A stretch of 12,748 nt of DNA, taken from assembly GCA_964359785.1 (NCBI GenBank), contig CAYHWL010000040.1:1-12748 (forward strand), given 5' to 3'. This stretch comes from JACQSU01 sp964359785. Its GTDB lineage: Archaea; Nanobdellota; Nanobdellia; Woesearchaeales; JAGWAF01. Below, piece by piece: positions 5,034 through 12,324 of the stretch (the stretch's first letter is position 1; the number at the start of each line of letters is the position of its first letter). Position numbers and translations under genes: made by a program. The notes under the pieces are model-generated. The model did no database searches. It saw only the letters and a list, made by a program, of their open reading frames with translations, and was not told where the DNA came from.

Positions 5034-5053
5034 GAAGAAAAGGTGTGAGGGGA

Positions 5054-5062
5054 TAATAAAAA
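5054..5062 (-). promoter_or_regulatory. TATA box of the bud32 fragment
   Basis: Exact copy of the bud32 box at 1444-1452 (CTTTTTATT). It now drives only the 41-codon fragment and could yield RNA antisense to the chimeric membrane-protein gene. Confidence 0.5.
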
Positions 5063-5224
5063 GATGAGGCTTTTTCGATTGCGATCTCAAAATCCTCAAA
5101 GTGTGTGCACATTTGAGGAGTATGCAACACCTGCGCCTTTCGATACTCCAGAATACATCCGACTCATCGTGCACCATGCCAATGAGGATTGGACCTTGAT
5201 AAATCACCGGAGGAGACAATATGG

Positions 5225-5449
5225 TTATTTATTCAGAAAATCCTCAAGGAGAATCCCTGCTTTTTTCAAGATTGACATCAAAGTCCCCACCTTTAACGGA
5301 TTATTGTGACACGGAACTGTGAGAATCCTCATTTCTCCTGGCTTTCCCAAGGTCACATGACTGCCTTTTTGTCATTTTGAAACCCATCCGTACTCATTAA
5401 CCAGAATCTTCAATAACTCGCTTCCCCGCACATCGCATGGTGATTTCAT
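5225..5449 (-). pseudogene. hicA: HicA-type toxin interrupted by an in-frame TGA (copy 2)
   Basis: Second copy of the interrupted toxin gene. The same TGA at codon 26 (5372-5374) lies just before QKGSHV. Because both copies carry it, the nonsense change predates the duplication if the copies were sequenced independently. The downstream frame remains intact to the TAA at 5225-5227. Confidence 0.85.
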
Positions 5450-5452
5450 GAT

Positions 5453-5725
5453 TTAAGCAGTGAGAGGCATTGCGACGTGAATTTCCCTGATCTCTGGTTT
5501 TGTCTTTTGCCTGATTCTGCTAAGAAGTTGGTCCGCGATTCCATCAGCGACAGCAACTTCAAGATGGAGTTCAATGGCTTCCTCGATATTCTTGAGAGCT
5601 TCCTCTTTGGTGTCCCCTTCAGAGACCACTTCCAAATCAAGGCACTCCGCAGTGTACCCTTCTTTTGGGCCTCCTTTTAATACGATGTCAATGTCAATAT
5701 TACCCGACAATCTGTTCTTTGACAT
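5453..5725 (-). CDS. hicB: HicB-like antitoxin (copy 2)
   Basis: Identical 90-aa product to the 1843-2115 gene, with the HicB-type EGYTAE to AIELHLE core and the same three-base gap to the interrupted hicA. Two antitoxin genes with no intact toxin would be free to diverge or be lost; their identity argues that the duplication is recent. Confidence 0.85.
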   Translation of the reverse strand: MSKNRLSGNIDIDIVLKGGPKEGYTAECLDLEVVSEGDTKEEALKNIEEAIELHLEVAVADGIADQLLSRIRQKTKPEIREIHVAMPLTA

Positions 5726-5747
5726 GATATACTAAAAGTCAAACAGC

Positions 5748-5756
5748 TATTTAAAG
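5748..5756 (-). promoter_or_regulatory. TATA box for hicB-hicA (copy 2)
   Basis: Same CTTTAAATA box as at 2138-2146, 27 nt before the second hicB ATG. Confidence 0.55.
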
Positions 5757-5837
5757 ATAGACGCTCGTTTGCCAGCACTCTCCTTATAGTCGTATATTTC
5801 CTATGCATTACTTTGCCACAAGGTTACTATGTGACAA

Positions 5838-6068
5838 TCATGCGTAAACCCCAGGCGGAGCGCAGTCTTTATAGTCCGAGACACATATCGAAGTGCACGA
5901 AGCACGGGCACGCAAAGCGACTAACGCGCCACAATCGAACCTACAAGAATTATATGAGCTCATGCACAGATCACTTGAGATATCATTAGAAATGCCCGCG
6001 ATCCCAAAAATAGCAAGAATAGCCGCAAGCCCCACAAGAACTGCCAAGACCATGCTTGGCCGGCTCAT
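5838..6068 (-). CDS. Membrane-anchored six-cysteine mini-protein (copy 2)
   Basis: Identical to the 2228-2458 product: a single N-terminal hydrophobic helix followed by the mirror-symmetric six-cysteine segment. The one-base TAATG overlap with the second GAPDH copy is kept, so any coupling is doubled along with its partner. Confidence 0.75.
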   Translation of the reverse strand: MSRPSMVLAVLVGLAAILAIFGIAGISNDISSDLCMSSYNSCRFDCGALVALRARASCTSICVSDYKDCAPPGVYA

Positions 6069-7075
6069 TAATTTAGATTTCCTAACAGCTTGCATATCTC
6101 CACCATGCGATTCGAAAAGCCCCACTCATTGTCATACCAGCCAATCACTTTGACAAGAGTGCCCTCTTCCACTTTGGTCAGGGAAGCATCGAAGATGACG
6201 GAATTTGGGTTGCCAACAATATCACTTGAGACAAGCTGATCCTCTGAATATTCCAAGACACCGTTTAGATGATACTTGGCCGCATTCTTGAATAGATCAT
6301 TCACCTGCTGTGCCGTGACTGGCTTTGCCACTTCCACGGTCAAGTCAGTGACAGAACCACTTGCCACAGGAACACGCATAGCCATCCCTGTGAGCTTGCC
6401 TTTTAGAGAAGGAATAGCCTCAATCACCGCTATCTCGGCGCCGCTTGAAGTAGGAGTTATATTCATGGCCGCAGCCCTGCCACGCCTAAAATCCTTATGC
6501 GAACCATCAACAAGATTCTGATCAGCGGTATAGGCATGAACCGTCGTATACATAGCCTTTGTGACAGTGAAATTATCATTGAGCACCTTGACTAGCGGAG
6601 TGAGGCAATTTGTCGTACAACTTCCAATGGAGATGATAGTGTCCTCTTTAGTCAAGAGATGCTCATTCACCCCCTTCACGATGGTCTTGACATGATTCTC
6701 ACCTTTGGCCGGAGCGCTGATGATGACCTTTTTAGCACCAGCTTGGAGATGCTTACCAGCATCCTCCTTTGTGACAAACACACCTGTAGACTCGAGAACG
6801 ACATCAACTTGGAGGTCCTTCCAGGGAAGCTTTGTCGGATCGCGCTCTGAAAGGAGCGGGATCCTCTTGCCGTCAATAATTATGCAGCCTTCACCGGCTT
6901 CCACTTTGCCCTCAAAACGCTTCTGGATAGAGTCATACTTGAAAAGATACGCGAACATCTTAGGGTCGCCAGGATTATTTATGGCGACAAACTCCAGATC
7001 CTTGTGAAGAAGCCCTGCGCGAAGCATCATACGTCCGATACGGCCAAAACCATTGATAGCTACCCGGATAGACAT
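6068..7075 (-). CDS. gap: Glyceraldehyde-3-phosphate dehydrogenase, class I (copy 2)
   Basis: Identical 335-aa enzyme to the copy at 2458-3465, with catalytic Cys153 and His180 intact and its own promoter and Shine-Dalgarno. Two full copies with complete control regions should raise GAPDH dosage. Nothing in the sequence distinguishes the copies. Confidence 0.95.
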   Translation of the reverse strand: MSIRVAINGFGRIGRMMLRAGLLHKDLEFVAINNPGDPKMFAYLFKYDSIQKRFEGKVEAGEGCIIIDGKRIPLLSERDPTKLPWKDLQVDVVLESTGVFVTKEDAGKHLQAGAKKVIISAPAKGENHVKTIVKGVNEHLLTKEDTIISIGSCTTNCLTPLVKVLNDNFTVTKAMYTTVHAYTADQNLVDGSHKDFRRGRAAAMNITPTSSGAEIAVIEAIPSLKGKLTGMAMRVPVASGSVTDLTVEVAKPVTAQQVNDLFKNAAKYHLNGVLEYSEDQLVSSDIVGNPNSVIFDASLTKVEEGTLVKVIGWYDNEWGFSNRMVEICKLLGNLN

Positions 7076-7080
7076 GAGGA

Positions 7081-7086
7081 CACCTC
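7081..7086 (-). promoter_or_regulatory. Shine-Dalgarno site of GAPDH (copy 2)
   Basis: GAGGTG on the minus strand, five bases before the ATG at 7075, as in copy 1. Confidence 0.7.
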
Positions 7087-7116
7087 GATTTCTTGACCAA
7101 AGACATGGTTTTTCCC

Positions 7117-7124
7117 TATATAAA
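7117..7124 (-). promoter_or_regulatory. TATA box for GAPDH (copy 2)
   Basis: TTTATATA on the minus strand, as at 3507-3514, leaving a leader of about 20 nt. Confidence 0.65.
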
Positions 7125-7126
7125 CA

Positions 7127-7134
7127 TTTTTATA
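7127..7134 (+). promoter_or_regulatory. TATA box for the 2-hydroxyacid dehydrogenase operon (copy 2)
   Basis: Same box as 3517-3524, about 25 nt before the ATG at 7156. In this copy it drives the complete three-gene operon ending with the intact 72-aa membrane protein. Confidence 0.55.
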
Positions 7135-7155
7135 GACTTGAAAGAGACAAAGGGC

Positions 7156-8178
7156 ATGGCAAAGATAGCGATATTTGACCTGGACGCAGGAGAAGAGAGA
7201 TACATGAAAGAACACCTCTCAAAACACAGCGTCTACTCATCAAGGAAAAGCATCAAACCAAAAGACTGGAAGAGCCTAGAGGATCGCGAAATACTAATCG
7301 TATTTGTGTTCTCCCAAGTCACCGCATCGCTGCTAGAGAAGATGCCTAAACTCAAAGCAGTCTGCACAATGAGCACAGGCTATGACCATATAGATCTAGG
7401 CGCATGCGCAAAACGAAAGATCAAAGTGTTCAATGTCCCCAGCTATGGAGAGAACACCGTCGCAGAACAGGCATTCGCACTGATACTCGCCATATCGCGC
7501 AAGATAGTCGAGAGCGTGAACCGGACAAGGCATGGCGACTGGTCGCTTGACAAACTGCGAGGATTTGACCTGAAAGGAAAAACACTAGGAGTCGTCGGCG
7601 CAGGAAAGATAGGCCAGCATGTCATCAGAATAGCAAAAGGATTTGATATGGAAGTCATCGCGACTGGTGGGGCGCATCCTGATACGAAACTCGCCAAAGC
7701 AATGGGATTTAGGTATGTGCCATTCGAGACATTGCTCTTGTTATCCGATATTATCACTTTCCATGTACCCTACAACCCAGGGACGCATCACATGCTGAAC
7801 AAGAAGAACATCAACAAAGTGAAAAAAGGATGCATAGTGATCAATACCGCTCGCGGACAAGTGATCGAGACAGCCGCGTTGCTATCCGGGCTTGAATCCG
7901 GACGCGTGGCCTACGCAGGGCTGGATGTCTTGGAAGAAGAATGCTTCGTCAAGGAACACAAGGCGTTGCTGTCAGAAGACTTCTCAAATAGCTGTGACAT
8001 TAAGACGTTACTAGAAGATCATGTACTCCTGGAGAAGCAGAATGTCCTAATAACCCCACATAACGCTTTCAACACCACTGAAGCCCTCCATAGGATACTT
8101 GAGACAACAATCGCCAATGTGGAAGGCTTTCTACGAAAGAAACCAATAAATAGTGTGAATACAGAAGTGCGCAAATGA
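7156..8178 (+). CDS. D-isomer 2-hydroxyacid dehydrogenase, D-lactate-dehydrogenase-like (copy 2)
   Basis: Identical 340-aa product to 3546-4568, with the Arg233, Glu262 and His302 triad and the same loss of the NAD-selecting acidic residue after VIAT. This copy heads the complete operon, because the third gene is intact here and chimeric after copy 1. Confidence 0.92.
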   Translation: MAKIAIFDLDAGEERYMKEHLSKHSVYSSRKSIKPKDWKSLEDREILIVFVFSQVTASLLEKMPKLKAVCTMSTGYDHIDLGACAKRKIKVFNVPSYGENTVAEQAFALILAISRKIVESVNRTRHGDWSLDKLRGFDLKGKTLGVVGAGKIGQHVIRIAKGFDMEVIATGGAHPDTKLAKAMGFRYVPFETLLLLSDIITFHVPYNPGTHHMLNKKNINKVKKGCIVINTARGQVIETAALLSGLESGRVAYAGLDVLEEECFVKEHKALLSEDFSNSCDIKTLLEDHVLLEKQNVLITPHNAFNTTEALHRILETTIANVEGFLRKKPINSVNTEVRK

Positions 8179-8408
8179 AAGAATCATACACGATGGTAGG
8201 AGCGAAAGTCGGAGTCGCAATGACAGTCATATTGCTATTGCTGCCAGTGATACAGCTGATGTACAATGCCGCAAGCTGGATAGGCGGATTCTTCAGGTCA
8301 TTCTTCGGGTTCGCTTTGACTGAAGAGGTATGGAGACTGCTCACATACGCCCTGCTGATAGGATTATGCGCATTGATAGGGTATATCATCGAGCAGATGA
8401 GGAAATAA
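8175..8408 (+). CDS. Small two-helix membrane protein (copy 2)
   Basis: Identical to 4565-4798. It overlaps the dehydrogenase stop by four bases (ATGA) and is followed after one base by the intact 72-aa membrane protein gene, so this is the parental arrangement of the operon. Confidence 0.7.
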   Translation: MKESYTMVGAKVGVAMTVILLLLPVIQLMYNAASWIGGFFRSFFGFALTEEVWRLLTYALLIGLCALIGYIIEQMRK

Positions 8409-8409
8409 T

Positions 8410-8628
8410 ATGCCACACAAAACGGTAAAACGAATCATGCAAAAGTACATGGCGGGATTCGCCCTTCTTGGAGGACTTGCCGTGTATGACGGATTCGTGC
8501 GTATCCCAGGTGAGAGTTCAGATATGATGCTGGCGGTATCCGCGCTTATCCTGCTAGTATGCTTGAAATGCATGTTTGTGATCATAGGGAAGAGACAGAT
8601 GCGGGCGGAGAAACAGGCAAGACATTAA
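8410..8628 (+). CDS. Small membrane protein, intact parental copy
   Basis: An unrecognised 72-aa protein with a basic N-terminus (MPHKTVKR), a first hydrophobic segment at about 14-31 (YMAGFALLGGLAVYDGFV) and a second at about 39-59 (MMLAVSALILLVCLKCMFVI), ending in a basic tail (RQMRAEKQARH). It is third in the dehydrogenase operon; a GAGG purine stretch precedes the ATG (TGAGGAAATAATATG). Its TAA overlaps the stop of the convergent methyltransferase gene (shared TTAA at 8625-8628), so there is no room for a terminator between them and the transcripts must overlap at their 3' ends. The right-hand repeat boundary (8526-8536) falls within codons 39-43. Confidence 0.72.
   Translation: MPHKTVKRIMQKYMAGFALLGGLAVYDGFVRIPGESSDMMLAVSALILLVCLKCMFVIIGKRQMRAEKQARH
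8526..8536. repeat. 11-bp microhomology, right end of tandem repeat
   Basis: GATGCTGGCGG inside the 72-aa membrane protein gene. It is presumably the ancestral partner site of 1306-1316 before duplication; sequence to the right is single-copy. Confidence 0.9.
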
Positions 8629-9548
8629 TCCTTCCTGATCTTACACACAAAGAACCCTTCTGTGTCGTTGTCTTGGGGCCAGATCCTCAAGGCGTGCAAC
8701 AAATCCTGATGATACTTCTTCTTCTCGAACTCAAGGATAGGTGGGGAACGCTTGATGTCTAGATCAAATGGAACTATCTTCGCGTTTGGAAAACACTCCA
8801 GAAGATCTGTGACCACGCCCTCATTCTCTTCAGGTTCACATGAACAAGTGCTGTAGACGATAGTCCCGCCATCATTCAATATATTGAAAGCCGTCTTTAG
8901 AAGCTGTTTTTGAGTAGCGGCTAATCTTGTGACCATCAGAGGATTCCAGATCCTCAAAGTCTTAAGCGACTTTCTGATCGTGCCAGTGCCAGAACAAGGA
9001 GCGTCAACGAGAATCTTGTCAAAGCGCTGTTTTGACTTCTCGAAACGTTGACCAAGCATCTGGGTGACGATGATGTTTGTGAGACCGCATCTTTGGAGAT
9101 TGATGCCTAATGCCGCTATCCTGTCACCTTTGAAATCATTGGCAATAAGGACACCTTGGTTCTGCATATACTGACCTATCTGACTTGTCTTTGAACCAGG
9201 AGACGCACACATATCCAGGACGATGTCACCCGGCTTTGGATCAAGAACCATCGGAGGGATCATGGATGCCGCTTCCTGGATATAGATGTAGCCCAATGAA
9301 TGTTCTGTCAAGTTGCCTACATCTCTTCTTCCTTCTTTATGCTGGATCCAGAAACCCTCCTTACACCAAGGGATGGGAGTGAGAATCCAATCGGGGAGCC
9401 TTGCTTTTAGGGACGCGATATCCATCTTTATCGTGTTAACGCGGATGGAACGACGAAGCCATTTCGCGCAGATATCCTTAAACACATCCCAATCAGTGAG
9501 CTTCCTGTAACGCTCCTCAAACGCCGGCTTGAACACAAGATCTTCCAT
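8625..9548 (-). CDS. NOL1/NOP2/Sun-family RNA cytosine-5 methyltransferase
   Basis: It methylates C5 of cytosine in RNA with S-adenosylmethionine; archaeal relatives of this length mostly act on tRNA, but rRNA is possible. In 307 aa it shows the SAM-binding motif DMCASPGSKTSQ (112-123), an acidic ribose-binding turn (NDFKGDR, 138-144), motif IV DAPCSGTGTIRK with Cys185, and motif VI YSTCSCEPEENE with the nucleophile Cys235. In this family Cys235 attacks C6 and Cys185 helps release the product. The residue after TCS is Cys rather than the common Leu, a minor variation. The N-terminal 90 residues form the usual RNA-binding lead-in (IRVNTIK). The gene is probably leaderless (TATA 27 nt before ATG 9548) and lies 37 nt downstream of elp3. 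Confidence 0.93.
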   Translation of the reverse strand: MEDLVFKPAFEERYRKLTDWDVFKDICAKWLRRSIRVNTIKMDIASLKARLPDWILTPIPWCKEGFWIQHKEGRRDVGNLTEHSLGYIYIQEAASMIPPMVLDPKPGDIVLDMCASPGSKTSQIGQYMQNQGVLIANDFKGDRIAALGINLQRCGLTNIIVTQMLGQRFEKSKQRFDKILVDAPCSGTGTIRKSLKTLRIWNPLMVTRLAATQKQLLKTAFNILNDGGTIVYSTCSCEPEENEGVVTDLLECFPNAKIVPFDLDIKRSPPILEFEKKKYHQDLLHALRIWPQDNDTEGFFVCKIRKD

Positions 9549-9570
9549 GAGAGGAAACTATAGGCTTGAG

Positions 9571-9578
9571 ATTAAAAG
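9571..9578 (-). promoter_or_regulatory. TATA box for the methyltransferase gene
   Basis: The minus-strand sequence is CTTTTAAT, centred about 26-27 nt before the ATG at 9548. It lies in the 37-nt gap after elp3, so the gene can be transcribed independently of elp3. Confidence 0.55.
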
Positions 9579-9585
9579 GTTGTGT

Positions 9586-11262
9586 CTATAATTGTTTGAC
9601 CATATAAGGGCCTTGCCTTTGGTAACCTATCTTACGATAATAACCTCGGACACCGACTCCACTGATGATGACCATCTTAATCTTCCCATTTTGCCTTGCT
9701 ATCCCCTCTGCTTTTTCCATCAGGAGCTTCCCAAAGCCCCTGTGCTGAGAAGCGTCACCATGCTTATCGCCTAATGGGACGGAGTGACCATAGACATGGA
9801 GCTCCCTTATGATAGCAGAGTCTTTGGTGATCTCTTCCCGATTAGGAGCGGCGGGGAATCTAAGCCTCGCAAAACCTATCAGCTTATCAGAGTCATCTAG
9901 ACTTATGAAGAATTCTTTTCCCCCTGAAGAATCGTACTCCAAGATGTTAAACTGGGGGTCTTGGATCTTAACGTCCTTGATCTCCCTACAACGGATGCAT
10001 CTGCATCTGATGCCAAGCTCTATCGCTTTACGCTCCACAGCTTCCCTCAAATTAGTCATGTTCACGCCGCCTTCGATCATATCCGAAGGGATGTCACGCT
10101 GAACACGCATGACACGACAATATTCCGGGATGAAAGCCTTGAATCTGGCAAGTAGGTCTGCGGCTTGCGCGGTTGTGATTGGATGGAAAATGCCTGCTTT
10201 GAAATCATCATAGAGTATTGAGTCTTTGACCACGATACACGGATAAAGTTTGAGCATATCAGGACGAAAGTCTGGATCATCAAAGAGTGATTTTAGGCCT
10301 TGAAGGTCTTGAAGAGTATCTTTTATCCCTGGAAGACCTGGCATGTAATGGAAGTTGAGCTTGAAACCAGCGTCTTTTAGCTCCTTGATAGACTGCTTGG
10401 TCTGGGCCACAGTGTGACCTCTGTTGATAGCATTTAGGACATCATCATACACAGATTGAACGCCTAACTCTACTCTAGTCGCGCCAAACCTCAACATCTG
10501 ATCTGCGTGAACTGCCAGACCCCAATCCGGCCTTGTCTCTATCGTGAGACCTACGCACTTGATCTTTGAGTGGAGATCGTTGTAGTCCTGCTCTTCTTCA
10601 AGATTTGCGGTCTTATCTTGTCTGTTCTTCGCTATCTTCGCCCAAATGGATGTTATCCTCTCGGGGTCACCTACCTTTCCTGGAAGCTCAAAGAACTCCT
10701 TGAACGCCTGAAGGTCGAAAACGTCCTGCTTGAAGAAGAGCCTGCTAAAGTCATTCAAGGCGCGAAATGCCTCCGTGATGACCTCCTCTTGGTAATCTTT
10801 TGGGAATGAGAGGAAAGTGCCACCCTGTATGATTAATTCGATCTTATCAAATGAGTGGCCGGTGACTACATATTGCTCCAACCGATTCCAGACGATGCGA
10901 TAAACGTCGTATTCATTCCTTAAGGCACGCCTTGCGGAAGGCTCCTTGCCGGTATACGATTGGCTCATGCCTTTTTCCGTCAGTGATGGGCACATCCTGC
11001 AAGCACCATGAGGACAGGGAAAAGGCCTTGTCATGATGGCGATCGGAGATACACCGCTTAGAGTGCGCACCGGCTTTGTCAAAAGCAGATGACGCAACTC
11101 CTCAAACATATTGTCATCTGAATTCAGGAGTATCTCTATATCTGTGGGGACCTCCTTTAGATGGAGCTCTCTGGCCAGGTTTAGTTTGAAGCGCTGGAGC
11201 GTCTCCTTGTCCGGATGATTAGACCTGACAAAGGTAACCAAACGATCGATAGCTTCGTCCAT
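9586..11262 (-). CDS. elp3: Archaeal Elp3: radical-SAM/GNAT tRNA wobble-uridine modification enzyme
   Basis: Elp3 adds a carboxymethyl group to C5 of wobble U34 using a radical-SAM centre and acetyl-CoA; in Archaea it works without the other Elongator subunits. The 558-aa product has the cluster ligands C-x4-C-x2-C (Cys83, 88, 91, CPHGACRMC), SYTGKEPSARRA, the IIQGGTF strand, ETRPDW, a GATRVELGVQS segment, MPGLPG, the basic RCRCIRCREI, and a C-terminal GNAT acetyltransferase domain (about 440-558) with SQHRGFGKLL for acyl-CoA binding, ISGVGVRGYY and GPYMVKQL. The residues after the third ligand are PSL rather than the usual PGG, a departure from most Elp3 proteins. The ATG at 11262 is preferred to the TTG at 11274 because a TATA box lies 25 nt upstream. 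Confidence 0.95.
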   Translation of the reverse strand: MDEAIDRLVTFVRSNHPDKETLQRFKLNLARELHLKEVPTDIEILLNSDDNMFEELRHLLLTKPVRTLSGVSPIAIMTRPFPCPHGACRMCPSLTEKGMSQSYTGKEPSARRALRNEYDVYRIVWNRLEQYVVTGHSFDKIELIIQGGTFLSFPKDYQEEVITEAFRALNDFSRLFFKQDVFDLQAFKEFFELPGKVGDPERITSIWAKIAKNRQDKTANLEEEQDYNDLHSKIKCVGLTIETRPDWGLAVHADQMLRFGATRVELGVQSVYDDVLNAINRGHTVAQTKQSIKELKDAGFKLNFHYMPGLPGIKDTLQDLQGLKSLFDDPDFRPDMLKLYPCIVVKDSILYDDFKAGIFHPITTAQAADLLARFKAFIPEYCRVMRVQRDIPSDMIEGGVNMTNLREAVERKAIELGIRCRCIRCREIKDVKIQDPQFNILEYDSSGGKEFFISLDDSDKLIGFARLRFPAAPNREEITKDSAIIRELHVYGHSVPLGDKHGDASQHRGFGKLLMEKAEGIARQNGKIKMVIISGVGVRGYYRKIGYQRQGPYMVKQL

Positions 11263-11283
11263 AGGAGGAATCAAGCGTGCGGG

Positions 11284-11291
11284 TTAAAAAA
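11284..11291 (-). promoter_or_regulatory. TATA box for elp3
   Basis: TTTTTTAA on the minus strand, centred about 25-26 nt before the ATG at 11262, which supports that start and a leaderless mRNA. Confidence 0.6.
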
Positions 11292-11330
11292 GATGAGTGC
11301 CAATGCTTGAAAAAAAAGCCCTGCAACACG

Positions 11331-11338
11331 TTTATATA
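11331..11338 (+). promoter_or_regulatory. TATA box for the cation antiporter
   Basis: TTTATATA centred about 26 nt before the ATG at 11361. It decides the antiporter start, since the open frame extends upstream to 11277 through this box. Confidence 0.7.
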
Positions 11339-11360
11339 TCCAAAATCGAGGGCAAAAACA

Positions 11361-12302
11361 ATGGTCGTCTCCCTAGCCCTGATTGCCGCCACAATGATAA
11401 TAAGCCTAGCTGTGCTGGTGAAATCATCCGACAAGATGCTTGACGCGCTTGCGAATTATTCCAAATGCGTAGGGGTGTCTGAATACCTCGCAGGCTTTTT
11501 GATACTGACCATCGGAACAGAATTGCCCGAGATGGCATCATCGCTATCTGGCGCGCAACTAGGGGCTGGCGCAATAGTGATAGGAACCATACTTGGCTCG
11601 AACTTCTTCAAGATGCCACTCATGGGAATTGGGCTGATACTACGAAGAAAGATGAGAGTCGACATGGACTCCATGGGCAACGCCCCCCTCACCACATTCC
11701 TCGCATGCGCACTCCCACTATTCCTGCTTTTGGATGGCAATGTGACCACCAGAGATGGCATCATCTTGTTGATCGCTTATTTCGCATACGTCCTATTGAT
11801 GTGGCAAGGAGAGCGCGAGAAAGGCACGATGAAAAAAGACCTCCCGATGATGTGCCTGCTCCCAGACATGGTAAAATTCTGGATCTGCCTCGTGCTAGTG
11901 TTGGCATCCTCGATAATCCTAGTGTTCGCCACAAAAATCCTTTCTGATCAAATCAGCATGAGCCTTTTTTGGGTCAGCTTCTTCATACTAGGGATAGGAT
12001 CAGCCATGCCCGAAGTGAGCGTGATGATCCAGTCTGTCCGTAAACGCAAAGCGGCATTCACCCTTGGAAACAACTTTGGAGCGATGGTCACCAACTCACT
12101 GCTCACCATAGGAATGGTCGCGGTAATAAGCCCATTCTCTGTAGATCCGTATCCTGTGATACCTACAGCCGCCGCGTTCCTGCTAGGTTTACTCTTGATG
12201 TTCTTTGCCATCGAGCGTGAAGAAGTGACATGGAAACATGGGATTGCACTAGTGGCATTCTTCACGCTGTACTTGGTCTTAGAGTCCTATATCGGATTAT
12301 AA
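11361..12302 (+). CDS. Ca2+/cation antiporter (CaCA) family membrane protein
   Basis: It exchanges Ca2+ or a related cation against Na+ or H+ across the membrane. The 313-aa product has about ten hydrophobic helices in two halves, each with the family's alpha-repeat. Repeat 1 contains ILTIGTELPEMASS and GTILGSNFFK; repeat 2 contains FILGIGSAMPEVSV and GNNFGAMVTNSL. The ion-binding Glu of both G-x3-PE motifs is present. Repeat 2 departs from the usual G-N-x2-G-S-N, having Ala-Met-Val-Thr-Asn after the Gly, so ion choice may differ. A short central loop (REKGTMKKDLP) separates the halves, much shorter than in eukaryotic exchangers. The start at 11361 (MVVSLALIAA) fits the first membrane helix and the TATA box. 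It is transcribed divergently from elp3 and converges on the coiled-coil gene 22 nt away. Confidence 0.9.
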   Translation: MVVSLALIAATMIISLAVLVKSSDKMLDALANYSKCVGVSEYLAGFLILTIGTELPEMASSLSGAQLGAGAIVIGTILGSNFFKMPLMGIGLILRRKMRVDMDSMGNAPLTTFLACALPLFLLLDGNVTTRDGIILLIAYFAYVLLMWQGEREKGTMKKDLPMMCLLPDMVKFWICLVLVLASSIILVFATKILSDQISMSLFWVSFFILGIGSAMPEVSVMIQSVRKRKAAFTLGNNFGAMVTNSLLTIGMVAVISPFSVDPYPVIPTAAAFLLGLLLMFFAIEREEVTWKHGIALVAFFTLYLVLESYIGL

Positions 12303-12324
12303 GGAGAAGGAAAGAGCAAAACAA

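Larger units (their letters stand above)
4800..5048 (+). pseudogene. Chimeric remnant of the 72-aa membrane protein made by the duplication joint
   Basis: The first 42 codons match the intact gene at 8410-8628 exactly, up to DMMLA. At the joint (4916-4926) the frame runs into antisense bud32 sequence and continues for about 40 unrelated codons (DRLINRRMTIRF and onward) to a stop at 5048. The second hydrophobic segment of the intact protein is lost and replaced by a mixed polar tail. It is still placed for co-translation (TAATATG after the 77-aa gene), so a hybrid protein of 82 aa could be made. It overlaps the bud32 fragment fully in antisense. Confidence 0.8.
4916..8525. repeat. 3,610-bp direct tandem repeat, copy 2
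   Basis: Second head-to-tail copy, identical to 1306-4915 in every stretch compared. It ends with the 11-bp GATGCTGGCGG at 8526-8536, after which the sequence is unique and completes the 72-aa membrane protein gene. Confidence 0.95.

Noticed and set aside
1306..8536. Mobile element or integrative unit as the cause of the 3.6-kb repeat
   Set aside because: There is no transposase, integrase, terminal inverted repeat or tRNA-based attachment site at the ends, and the 11-mer lies inside coding genes. Microhomology-driven duplication fits better.
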